Assembly (NCBI RefSeq): GCF_004364165.1
Contig: NZ_SOAY01000010.1
Coordinates: 124,001-188,000 of the forward strand
DNA length: 64,000 nt
DNA from: Maribacter spongiicola
GTDB taxonomy: Bacteria; Bacteroidota; Bacteroidia; Flavobacteriales; Flavobacteriaceae
Direction of reading: 5' to 3'
Below, one piece after another: positions 51,617 to 59,722 of the stretch; within the stretch, counting starts at the first letter, position 1; each line of letters starts with the position of its first letter. The notes under the pieces are model-generated. The model worked only from the letters and a program-made list of their open reading frames with translations. It was not told the origin of the DNA and did no database searches. Made by a program: the position numbers and the translations under genes.

Positions 51617-52021
51617 TTACTCTTTAATTTCTTGACACAACTCTACCAACACCCCATTTGCTGTCTTTGGGTGAACGAAGGCTACTAGCTTATTATCAGC
51701 ACCTTTTTTAGGTTTTTCATTCAACAATGTGAAGCCTTCTTTTTTTAACCGTTTCATTTCTTCGACGATATCTTCTACCTCAAAAGCTACATGATGTATG
51801 CCTTCTCCCTTTTTTTCTAAGAATTTGGCTATAGGTCCGTCTGGTTCTGTGGCTGCTAGAAGCTCTATTTTATTAGGTCCGTTTTTAAAGAAAGAAGTCA
51901 TTACGCCTTCCGATGCTACTTCTTCTTGTTTATAGGGAGCTACGCCTAATAATTTCTCGAAAAGCGCATTAGAATCCTCCATGTTCCTTACCGCTATACC
52001 TAAATGTTCAATCTTTTTCAT
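51617..52021 (-). CDS. mce: Methylmalonyl-CoA epimerase
   Basis: 134 residues, a paired VOC (glyoxalase-like) fold. KKIEHLGIAV (H6), KIELLAATEPDGPIAKFLEKKGEGIHHVAFEV and VFVELCQ-like end (GVLVELCQ) are the marks of the enzyme that interconverts (R)- and (S)-methylmalonyl-CoA. It supports propionate or odd-chain/branched amino acid breakdown through the mutase, which is not in the window. Confidence 0.9.
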   Translation of the reverse strand: MKKIEHLGIAVRNMEDSNALFEKLLGVAPYKQEEVASEGVMTSFFKNGPNKIELLAATEPDGPIAKFLEKKGEGIHHVAFEVEDIVEEMKRLKKEGFTLLNEKPKKGADNKLVAFVHPKTANGVLVELCQEIKE

Positions 52022-52073
52022 GCCTTATTTGCTTCAGTGTACATCATATAGGGGTTAAGATACAATTTCTATG

Positions 52074-52081
52074 TATTTTTG
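52074..52081 (+). promoter_or_regulatory. -7 promoter element of rbfA
   Basis: TATTTTTG matches TAnnTTTG and ends 4 nt before the rbfA ATG at 52086, again predicting a leaderless or near-leaderless transcript. Confidence 0.5.
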
Positions 52082-52085
52082 CAGT

Positions 52086-52478
52086 ATGGAAACGCAAAGA
52101 CAACGTAAAATAGCTGGAGTCATTCAGAAAGATATTGTAGACATTCTACAAAAGGCTGCCATTGATGGCGGACTACGAAATACGCTTATCTCCGTTTCTA
52201 AGGTTGCGGTGACTACCGATTTATCTATCGCGAAAGTATATTTAAGCATTTTCCCAAATGATAAGGCTGGCGAATTAATGGAAGGGATTAAGTCTAACCA
52301 GCCACTTATTAAACATGAACTTTCTCAGCGTACACGCAACCAATTGCGTAGAGTACCCGAGTTGTTGTTTTACCTTGATGATTCTTTAGATTACATTGAG
52401 AATATTGAAAAGTCATTAAAACGCGAAGAAAACCCAATAGAAAACAGAGATTTGTTGCCTAAACGTAAAAAAAGCTGA
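52086..52478 (+). CDS. rbfA: Ribosome-binding factor A
   Basis: 130 residues from ATG 52086, chosen over 52071 because the family starts METQRQRK-like and the -7 box would overlap the longer start. RQRKIAGVIQKDIVDIL, VTTDLSIAKVYLSIFP and LRRVPELLFYLDDSLDY are the KH-fold landmarks. It assists 30S maturation at the 16S 5' helix. The next gene follows after 4 nt. Confidence 0.93.
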   Translation: METQRQRKIAGVIQKDIVDILQKAAIDGGLRNTLISVSKVAVTTDLSIAKVYLSIFPNDKAGELMEGIKSNQPLIKHELSQRTRNQLRRVPELLFYLDDSLDYIENIEKSLKREENPIENRDLLPKRKKS

Positions 52479-52482
52479 TCGG

Positions 52483-53688
52483 TTGAATTTTCCTCTCTAT
52501 ATCGCTAAAAGGTATGTGCGTTCTAAAAGTACCCAGAACGCGGTCAACATTATTAATTTTATTACCTTTTTAGTTATAGTTATTGGCTCTGCAGCACTGT
52601 TTATTGTGCTTTCGGCTTTCGCCGGATTAAAAACATTTAGTCTTTCGTTTACAGAATCTTTTGATCCAGATTTAAAAGCTTCGCCCGTAGCCGGAAAGAT
52701 TTTTACCATTACTCCTGAACAAGAACAACGTTTACATTCTGTAGACGGGCTCGCATTTTACTCCAAAGAGCTCGAAGAAAAAGTATCTCTTGAGCATCGT
52801 GGCAAAAACCATATTGCCTACATAAAAGGTGTTGATAGTAATTATACTAAAGTAACCGGTGTCGATAGTACGCTATACATTGGCGACTGGACTATTAATG
52901 ACACTCAAGTGGTATCAGGTTTGGGCATTGCTAATATTTTAGGGGTAACCATCAACCAATTTCGAAGCCCCATGCAGATCTATGCTTTTAAACCTGGTAA
53001 AGGCTCTATTTCGCAACAAAGTATTTCATCGCTCTACAATCAACTGCCCATGGTTATTGGCGGTGTGTATGCTGTTGAGGCTGATTTAGATAATAAATAT
53101 GTATTTGCCGATTTACGATTGACGCAAGCGTTACTTGAAAAAGATTCCCTTTCTATTTCTGGTATTAATTTTAAGATGGATGAAGGTGTAGAACCAAGTG
53201 CTGTACGTTCAGAAATTCAATCTATTTTAGGGTCTAATGTGCAATTGAAAAACAGACAACAACTGAATAGTACGCTCTATAAAATGTTGAATACCGAGAA
53301 TGTGGCTACATACCTCATCTTTACCTTGGTACTTATCATCGCGCTTTTTAATGTTGTAGGTGCTATAATCATGATGATTTTAGACAAGCAGCAGAATTCT
53401 AAAACCCTTTATAGCCTAGGTACAACAATTAAAGAACTACGTAGAATTTACTTTGTACAGGGAATTTTAGTAACCGGTTTCGGCGGATTTATTGGAGTCT
53501 TAATAGGTGTGCTAATCGTATGGTCACAACTTGCTTTTAGCTGGTTGAAAATTACGCCGTCGTTGGCTTATCCTGTGAAATTTGAATTCATCAATATTGT
53601 CATTGTTCTTGCTACCATTATTGTACTAGGTATCATTGCATCTAAAATTGCAAGTAGCCGAATCAATAAAAAATTGGTTGATCTTTAA
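52483..53688 (+). CDS. LolC/LolE-type ABC permease
   Basis: 401 residues beginning at a TTG codon (NFPLYIAKRYVRSKS); no ATG exists nearby and the family starts exactly here. Four helices (about 22-45, 270-300, 320-345, 370-392) surround a large periplasmic domain, the MacB/LolE layout. Members extract lipoproteins toward the outer membrane or act in other envelope transport. Coupled to rbfA; overlaps the convergent dusB gene by 4 nt. The ATPase is elsewhere. Confidence 0.88.
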   Translation: MNFPLYIAKRYVRSKSTQNAVNIINFITFLVIVIGSAALFIVLSAFAGLKTFSLSFTESFDPDLKASPVAGKIFTITPEQEQRLHSVDGLAFYSKELEEKVSLEHRGKNHIAYIKGVDSNYTKVTGVDSTLYIGDWTINDTQVVSGLGIANILGVTINQFRSPMQIYAFKPGKGSISQQSISSLYNQLPMVIGGVYAVEADLDNKYVFADLRLTQALLEKDSLSISGINFKMDEGVEPSAVRSEIQSILGSNVQLKNRQQLNSTLYKMLNTENVATYLIFTLVLIIALFNVVGAIIMMILDKQQNSKTLYSLGTTIKELRRIYFVQGILVTGFGGFIGVLIGVLIVWSQLAFSWLKITPSLAYPVKFEFINIVIVLATIIVLGIIASKIASSRINKKLVDL

Positions 53689-54683
53689 ACGGTAGTAAAC
53701 TTGTGGTCTCCAAACTTCTCTAATACCTCATCAAAGGCAGCAAATACTGATGCAGAATCATCGCTAGTCACCATTTTCATGCGATACTCCTTAAAGTTAG
53801 GAATGCCTTTGAAATAGTTGGTATAATGCCTACGGGTTTCGAAAACACCTAATATTTCACCCTTCCAATCTATAGACATTTGCAAATGACGACGTGCGGC
53901 ATCTACTCGTTCTTCCATCGTTGGTGGAGCTAAATGAGTACCCGTTTCAAAGAAATGTTTTATTTCTCTAAAAATCCAAGGGTAACCTATGCTTGCACGA
54001 CCGATCATGGCACCATCTAATCCGTATTCATCACGCATTTTCATGGCCGTTTCCGGAGAATTGACATCACCATTACCAAATACAGGTATATGCATTCTAG
54101 GGTTGTTCTTAACGTCTCTAATGGGGTTCCAATCAGCATTACCCTTATACATTTGAGCACGGGTTCTACCATGAATTGAAATTGCCGCACAACCTACATC
54201 TTGTAACCGTTCTGCAACCTCAACAATTCTAATAGAATCATCATCCCAACCTAGTCTTGTTTTTACCGTAATGGGCAAATTACTGTGCTCTACCATGGCC
54301 TTGGTCAAAGATACCATTAGATCGATATCTTTTAAAATTCCGGCTCCTGCTCCTCTTGATACTACTTTCTTTACAGGGCAACCAAAATTAATATCTATAA
54401 TATCTGGTTTCGACTTTTCTACAATCTCTACAGACTGCAGCATACTCTCTAAATTAGCGCCGAATATTTGAATACCTACTGGGCGTTCCTTTTCATAAAT
54501 ATCTAATTTCATGACACTCTTTTCGGCATCACGAATTAATCCTTCCGAAGAAATAAATTCTGTATAAACCACATCTGCTCCTTGCTCTTTACAAAGGGCA
54601 CGAAATGGTGGGTCGCTAACATCTTCCATCGGTGCTAAAAGCAACGGGAAATCAGGCAGTTGTATGTCTCCTATTTTGGGCAC
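53685..54683 (-). CDS. dusB: tRNA-dihydrouridine synthase B
   Basis: 332 residues. LLAPMEDVSDPPFRALCKEQGADVVYTEFIS at the start, INFGCPVKKVVSRGAGAG with the catalytic Cys (about residue 100), KTRLGWDD and IHGRTRAQMYKG are Dus signatures. It reduces uridines in tRNA with FMN and NADPH. It has its own promoter (next entry). Confidence 0.94.
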   Translation of the reverse strand: MPKIGDIQLPDFPLLLAPMEDVSDPPFRALCKEQGADVVYTEFISSEGLIRDAEKSVMKLDIYEKERPVGIQIFGANLESMLQSVEIVEKSKPDIIDINFGCPVKKVVSRGAGAGILKDIDLMVSLTKAMVEHSNLPITVKTRLGWDDDSIRIVEVAERLQDVGCAAISIHGRTRAQMYKGNADWNPIRDVKNNPRMHIPVFGNGDVNSPETAMKMRDEYGLDGAMIGRASIGYPWIFREIKHFFETGTHLAPPTMEERVDAARRHLQMSIDWKGEILGVFETRRHYTNYFKGIPNFKEYRMKMVTSDDSASVFAAFDEVLEKFGDHKFTTV

Positions 54684-54706
54684 GGGCGTATTTTAATTTT
54701 GGGTTG

Positions 54707-54714
54707 CAAAGTTA
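54707..54714 (-). promoter_or_regulatory. -7 promoter element of dusB
   Basis: TAACTTTG on the minus strand, an exact TAnnTTTG match, 23 nt before the dusB start codon. Confidence 0.5.
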
Positions 54715-54867
54715 TATAAAAATACGACAAGGGCATTACGTAGACTTTTCTATAAATTGTATGGTCTTGAAGGCTGTAATCACGGACTCGAATACTTGTT
54801 ATAGAAAGAGCGTAAATTAGTGACGAAATTGGTCTTTTAAACTCCTAAATCTACCACCAATAAATTC

Positions 54868-55650
54868 ATGATTAATTCGCTCCTTATTTTCTCAATACCT
54901 TATGAGCCTGTTGTATTTGGTGTAAAATTAAACATGCATCTTATTCTTGAATACTTGGCGTTCTTTCTCGCATTCAGATATTATGTTTTTCTACGTAAAA
55001 GAAGTACTGATGTCATTTCATCTAACAACCGACTATCTATAATTATAGGTGCCATTTTTGGAGCTTTATTTCTTTCTAGACTAGTCGCATTTTTTGAAAA
55101 CCCCGTGGCACATATTCAAGAAGATTGGCTATACAATCTGAACAATAAAACCATAATGGGCGGACTCTTTGGTGGTCTACTGGGCGTGGAACTCGCCAAG
55201 AAGATTATTGATGAAAAACAATCTTCTGGCGACCTATTTACCGCACCTATTATCCTAGGCATTATCATTGGAAGAATCGGCTGCTTTTTATCGGGTATTA
55301 AAGAGTTTACCTATGGCAAAGAAACCTCCTTTTTTACAGGTATGGACTTAGGTGATGGTATTCAAAGGCATCCTATTGCGTTATATGAAGTGGTGTTTTT
55401 AACGGTGCTTTTTATTATCATCCGTAGACTTCAAAAAGCGAATATTACTTTTAAGAACGGAGATCTTTTTAAGCTCTTTATGGTCAGTTATTTTTCCCTT
55501 CGTTTCTTTATCGAGTTTCTAAAACCTAACAGTTTTTACACCCTTGGTCTAAGCAGCATTCAAATATTATGTTTAATTTGTTTGGTTTACTACTATAAAT
55601 TCATCCTTCAGGGAATTACATATGTCCGAAAAAAACTATACATATTATGA
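54868..55650 (+). CDS. Lgt-like (prolipoprotein diacylglyceryl transferase family) membrane protein, divergent
   Basis: 260 residues with about seven helices. GIIIGRIGCFLSG (R136, C139) stands where true Lgt has GR-x-GN-F-N, and RHPIALYE (H168, E173) matches the downstream motif. The Asn-to-Cys and Asn-to-Ser changes suggest a different lipid-transfer or lipid-binding role rather than lipoprotein maturation. The gene overlaps the radical-SAM gene by 29 nt, implying coupled translation and a shared pathway. Confidence 0.82.
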   Translation: MINSLLIFSIPYEPVVFGVKLNMHLILEYLAFFLAFRYYVFLRKRSTDVISSNNRLSIIIGAIFGALFLSRLVAFFENPVAHIQEDWLYNLNNKTIMGGLFGGLLGVELAKKIIDEKQSSGDLFTAPIILGIIIGRIGCFLSGIKEFTYGKETSFFTGMDLGDGIQRHPIALYEVVFLTVLFIIIRRLQKANITFKNGDLFKLFMVSYFSLRFFIEFLKPNSFYTLGLSSIQILCLICLVYYYKFILQGITYVRKKLYIL

Positions 55651-57016
55651 TTTTACATTAAGCCTTTGCCCAGAATGTTTACGACGGGTAGATGCTAAAA
55701 TCGTTTTTGAAAACAGCAATGTATACATGCTTAAAAATTGTAAAGAGCATGGTAGATCTAAAGTGCTTATAGCTGATGATATTGAGTATTACAAGAACAT
55801 TAGAAATTATAATAAGGCTTCTGAATACCCGAAAACATTTAATACCGAAACGCATTTCGGTTGCCCTTATGATTGCGGACTTTGCCCTGACCATGAGCAA
55901 CATTCTTGCCTTACGGTCATAGAACTAACTGATCGTTGTAACCTTACCTGCCCTACCTGTTACGCAGGATCATCGCCAACTTATGGTAGGCATAGAACGC
56001 TTGAAGAAATAAAGAAAATGCTCGATGTTATTGTAAAGAACGAGGGTGAACCAGATGTGGTGCAGCTTAGTGGTGGTGAGCCCACTATACACCCCGATTT
56101 TTTTGAAATACTAGATTACGCCAAGTCCCTACCAATTCGGCATTTAATGTTGAATACCAACGGAATTAAAATTGCGAAAGATTTTGAGTTTGCTAAGCGA
56201 TTAGCCAGCTATGCACCAGATTTTGAAGTGTATTTACAGTTTGATTCATTAGACAACCAGGTACTGCAAACCTTACGCGGAGCAGACCTATCCGATGTTC
56301 GTTTACAGGCATTAGAACATCTAAATAAATTGAACCTTTCTACCACACTAGTAGTTGTGCTACAAAAAGGATTGAACGACCACGAAATGGGAAGCACCAT
56401 AGATTTTGCCTTAAAGCAAAAGTGTGTACGCGGAGTCACTTTTCAGCCTACCCAAATAGCAGGTAGGTTAGAGAATTTTGAAGTAGATGAAAACCGTATC
56501 ACCTTAACAGAAGTACGCAGAAAAATTTTGGAACAGTCCCCTATTTTTGAGTCGGACGATTTAATACCTGTTCCCTGTAACCCAGATGCATTGGTGATGG
56601 CTTATGCTTTAAAACTGGGTGATGAGGTGAATCCGTTAACTAGATTCATAAATCCTGATGACTTATTAAACGAAGGCAAAAATACCATTATTTACGAGCA
56701 AGATGAACAGCTACACGGTAAAATGATTGAGCTGTTTAGTACCGGAAATTCCGTTGAAAAAGCATCTGAAAATCTAAAGAGTATTATGTGCTGCCTACCA
56801 GAAATTGATGCGCCCGAACTTGGATATGACAATTTGTTTCGTATCATTATCATGCAGTTTATAGATGCCCACAATTTTGACGTTCGTGCCATAAAAAAGT
56901 CATGTGTGCATATTGTAAATAAGGACTATAAGATTATCCCTTTTGAAACCATGAACCTCTTTTATAGAGATGATAAGATCGAACGATTAAAGGAACTACA
57001 AAACGAAATGATATGA
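55622..57016 (+). CDS. Radical-SAM enzyme of the Tes-like (COG1964-type) group
   Basis: 464 residues. An N-terminal rubredoxin-like site (C16, C19, C40, H43-G44), a second cysteine group (C81, C85, C88, C96), the radical-SAM triad C106-x3-C110-x2-C113 in TDRCNLTCPTC, SAM-binding LSGGEPTIH, and C-terminal cysteines (CNPDA, MCCLPE, KSCVHI). This multi-cluster pattern matches what is known of archaeal tetraether synthase Tes (three [4Fe-4S] plus a rubredoxin-like iron), which joins lipid tails by C-C bonds. The bacterial substrate is unknown. It is flanked by an Lgt-like protein and a small membrane protein, which supports a lipid substrate. Confidence 0.82.
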   Translation: MSEKNYTYYDFTLSLCPECLRRVDAKIVFENSNVYMLKNCKEHGRSKVLIADDIEYYKNIRNYNKASEYPKTFNTETHFGCPYDCGLCPDHEQHSCLTVIELTDRCNLTCPTCYAGSSPTYGRHRTLEEIKKMLDVIVKNEGEPDVVQLSGGEPTIHPDFFEILDYAKSLPIRHLMLNTNGIKIAKDFEFAKRLASYAPDFEVYLQFDSLDNQVLQTLRGADLSDVRLQALEHLNKLNLSTTLVVVLQKGLNDHEMGSTIDFALKQKCVRGVTFQPTQIAGRLENFEVDENRITLTEVRRKILEQSPIFESDDLIPVPCNPDALVMAYALKLGDEVNPLTRFINPDDLLNEGKNTIIYEQDEQLHGKMIELFSTGNSVEKASENLKSIMCCLPEIDAPELGYDNLFRIIIMQFIDAHNFDVRAIKKSCVHIVNKDYKIIPFETMNLFYRDDKIERLKELQNEMI

Positions 57017-57210
57017 TTTTAGAAGTTGGTAATCTAGATGGATTAGTTGTTTTAATCTTTCTAATAATGTTCGGTCCCGCACTATTGTTCATTATTATTG
57101 GGGCAATTTTATTTTATAATAAGAAGAAAAAGGCAGGTAAAGTCTTTATGATTTTAGCTGGGGTATATTGCCTAATAAGCCTAGGCATATGCGGTTCTAT
57201 GATGGTATAA
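57013..57210 (+). CDS. Small two-helix membrane protein coupled to the radical-SAM gene
   Basis: 65 residues; helices at about 10-34 and 42-62 separated by NKKKKAGK. Start overlaps the previous stop as ATGA, so it is translated with it. No family recognised. It may anchor or assist the radical-SAM enzyme at the membrane. Confidence 0.65.
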   Translation: MILEVGNLDGLVVLIFLIMFGPALLFIIIGAILFYNKKKKAGKVFMILAGVYCLISLGICGSMMV

Positions 57211-57213
57211 CAA

Positions 57214-59613
57214 CTATAATCGTTTGCCCTCATCGGTATTCTTCTTCTTAGAATTATCGCGAATTTTAGTGTTGCCAAACTTATATCTAAAGCCTAGAAC
57301 AAATAATCTATTCTCGACCCTACTGCTAACTGTGTTTTGTTGGTCCAGATAATTTCTAGTTGAAAATGTATTTCCATTATTAAAAATATCTTCAATACCT
57401 AAAGAAATACTTGCGTCTTTGTTCCAAAAGGTTTTTCTAAACGACAGACCTAATTTGCTAAAAGACTCCGATGTTGCATTACCACTAATGTATGGTGAAA
57501 AATACGTATAGGTAACATCGGCAAAAAGTGATTCATCTTTAAGAAGCGTAAAGTAATTGTTGGCGCGAATAAAGGTGGTCCAAATAGAATTCTCTACTAT
57601 GGTATTTGTATTCAGGTCTTTAAAGGTCTTTTTGTCATGATAATGACTAACAAGAGCATATAGATACCAATACGATGTAAGTTCTTTAGACACACTTACA
57701 TCGATCCCGTAAAAATAATTGGATTCTAAATTTATATATTGAGTTCTTAATATATTGGTTTGGTTGTCTTGGATAATCTGTTGCGCTTGTTCATTAGATT
57801 TTCTATTGACAAATAATACCACTTTATAATCGCGGTCATAGACATAATCGAACTGCAAATAATCACTATAAGCCGGTTTTAAATTAGGATTACCTTCGTA
57901 AAGAGAATTTGCCGTCAAATAGAATTGAAATGGATTAATGCTGCTATATCTCGGTCTTGTAATTCTTCTATAGTATTTTAAATAAAAGGCATTTTTTTCT
58001 TTTTTATATGAAAGCGCCATATTAGGAAAAAGTTTAAAATAAGAAGTTGTATTTAGAGAAGCCGACATATCTAAATTACCTTCGGTATCTGTATACTCTG
58101 CTCTTAAACCTACATTTAATTTCCAACTTTCCCAATTGTTATTCAAACTGACATAGCCTGCATAAATTTGTTCGTCATAATCAAACAAACCAGATTCTGT
58201 AGGGCTTATTCCGTCTACCGAATCATCAAACCCAGATTGCATAATACTTGCTTCAGAATTGATAGTTGCCACTCTCAAGCCTGTTTCCATTACAGATTGC
58301 TCTGTTAGCGGTAGTGTAAGGTCTGTTTGTGCACTAAAAAGGTTTATAATTTGATCAGACCCTATATTCAATGTGTTTTCTGATGTATTCTCTGTAAAGC
58401 CTTGTGTAATATTATTGTTCAATACTTGGCTCTGTTTAGAATCATAGTAAGTAAAATGAGCGTTAGTGGTTAGTTCTGCCCCTTTATCATTTAATTTATA
58501 CACCCAATCTAGATAATTTGATGTGTTGTACGAATCATCATTTTGTACGTTTAAACCATCTAACCTAGCGGTTAAATCGCCATCGATAGTATTAATATCT
58601 GTAATTGAGAAATAATCTGTATTTCCGTTTGGCGATAAATTAGAGGTAGAAGTTATGCTTAAGGTATTCTTTTCATTTAATTGTACATCTAAAAAGAGAT
58701 TAATATTGTGACTTTTCTTCTTATCGATTATTTTTTGTTCCGCTGTCCAAATTTCGTTTTCTTGTCCGTTTTCCAAGTAGGTTGTAATGTCGGTATATCT
58801 TGTCCAATTTCTATTATGGCTAAAGCTATAGTTGGTGGAGAAATCTATCTTTTTTCCTTTAAAAAAATGGTCTGTTCCTAACGTGTGTTTTGGTAACACC
58901 CCTTGTGTATATCTATTGAATACGGCACCATTATACCCAGCAACCAGATTTTTCTTCATTTTAATATTAATCAGTAATCCGCCTTCGGCACTGTATTTAG
59001 CTGGCGGACTCGTAATTACTTCAATAGCTTCTACATTGCTGGCTGAGCTACCGGTAAGAAGGTTTACAATATCGCTTTCTGGTAAGTTCACTAGCTTACC
59101 ATTAATCATCACATTAACATTAGGACTACCGTTAATATATAAACGATTATTCATTACCATAACACCAGGGGTACGTTTTAGTACATCCCAAATATCACCA
59201 TCAGATAGTGCGGTGTTTTCAACACTAAAAATGTGACGGTCTGCTAATTGTTCTAATACCGGCTTTTTTTGAGTAACTACAACCTCATCTAACTCTTGAG
59301 AACTTTTAAGAATTAAGGGCTTTACTTCAGTATTTTCTGTAATTGAAATATTAGAACTCTCAATAGTATTTGCTATGTAGCTAGCAACAATATTATAAGT
59401 GCCAGGGGTAACCGCTTTAAACTCGTATAAACCTTGATCATTTGTTACCGTGCCTTTAATGAATTCACCTTCACCGGTCAATAAGATTACATTCGCTAAA
59501 ACAACTGGGTTTTGATTGTCATCTATTACTGCACCATTAATTAAAAAATCTTGGGCAAACGCTAAAGAAAACGTAAGACAAAACAGTAGTGTTAAGTGTA
59601 AATTCCTAGTCAT
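57214..59613 (-). CDS. Outer-membrane beta-barrel protein (OMP_b-brl_3 type), paralogue A
   Basis: 799 residues. Signal peptide (cleavage near LAFAQD), carboxypeptidase-regulatory-like domain (residues about 22-105), plug-like segment (VEAIEVITSPPAKYSAEGG), then a barrel ending FRYKFGN, followed by an unusual charged tail of about 20 residues (KKKNTDEGKRL). It is a tandem paralogue of the next gene. Ligand unknown; there is no SusD-like partner. Confidence 0.88.
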   Translation of the reverse strand: MTRNLHLTLLFCLTFSLAFAQDFLINGAVIDDNQNPVVLANVILLTGEGEFIKGTVTNDQGLYEFKAVTPGTYNIVASYIANTIESSNISITENTEVKPLILKSSQELDEVVVTQKKPVLEQLADRHIFSVENTALSDGDIWDVLKRTPGVMVMNNRLYINGSPNVNVMINGKLVNLPESDIVNLLTGSSASNVEAIEVITSPPAKYSAEGGLLINIKMKKNLVAGYNGAVFNRYTQGVLPKHTLGTDHFFKGKKIDFSTNYSFSHNRNWTRYTDITTYLENGQENEIWTAEQKIIDKKKSHNINLFLDVQLNEKNTLSITSTSNLSPNGNTDYFSITDINTIDGDLTARLDGLNVQNDDSYNTSNYLDWVYKLNDKGAELTTNAHFTYYDSKQSQVLNNNITQGFTENTSENTLNIGSDQIINLFSAQTDLTLPLTEQSVMETGLRVATINSEASIMQSGFDDSVDGISPTESGLFDYDEQIYAGYVSLNNNWESWKLNVGLRAEYTDTEGNLDMSASLNTTSYFKLFPNMALSYKKEKNAFYLKYYRRITRPRYSSINPFQFYLTANSLYEGNPNLKPAYSDYLQFDYVYDRDYKVVLFVNRKSNEQAQQIIQDNQTNILRTQYINLESNYFYGIDVSVSKELTSYWYLYALVSHYHDKKTFKDLNTNTIVENSIWTTFIRANNYFTLLKDESLFADVTYTYFSPYISGNATSESFSKLGLSFRKTFWNKDASISLGIEDIFNNGNTFSTRNYLDQQNTVSSRVENRLFVLGFRYKFGNTKIRDNSKKKNTDEGKRL

Positions 59614-59722
59614 TAGTGTGCATATAACAACTAAATGTAGGAAAGTAATATTGAATTATCTTACAGAATTCTTAAATTTTTCTTAATAAAAAACAAAGGT
59701 TCTGATAGTTAAATAGTTAGCT

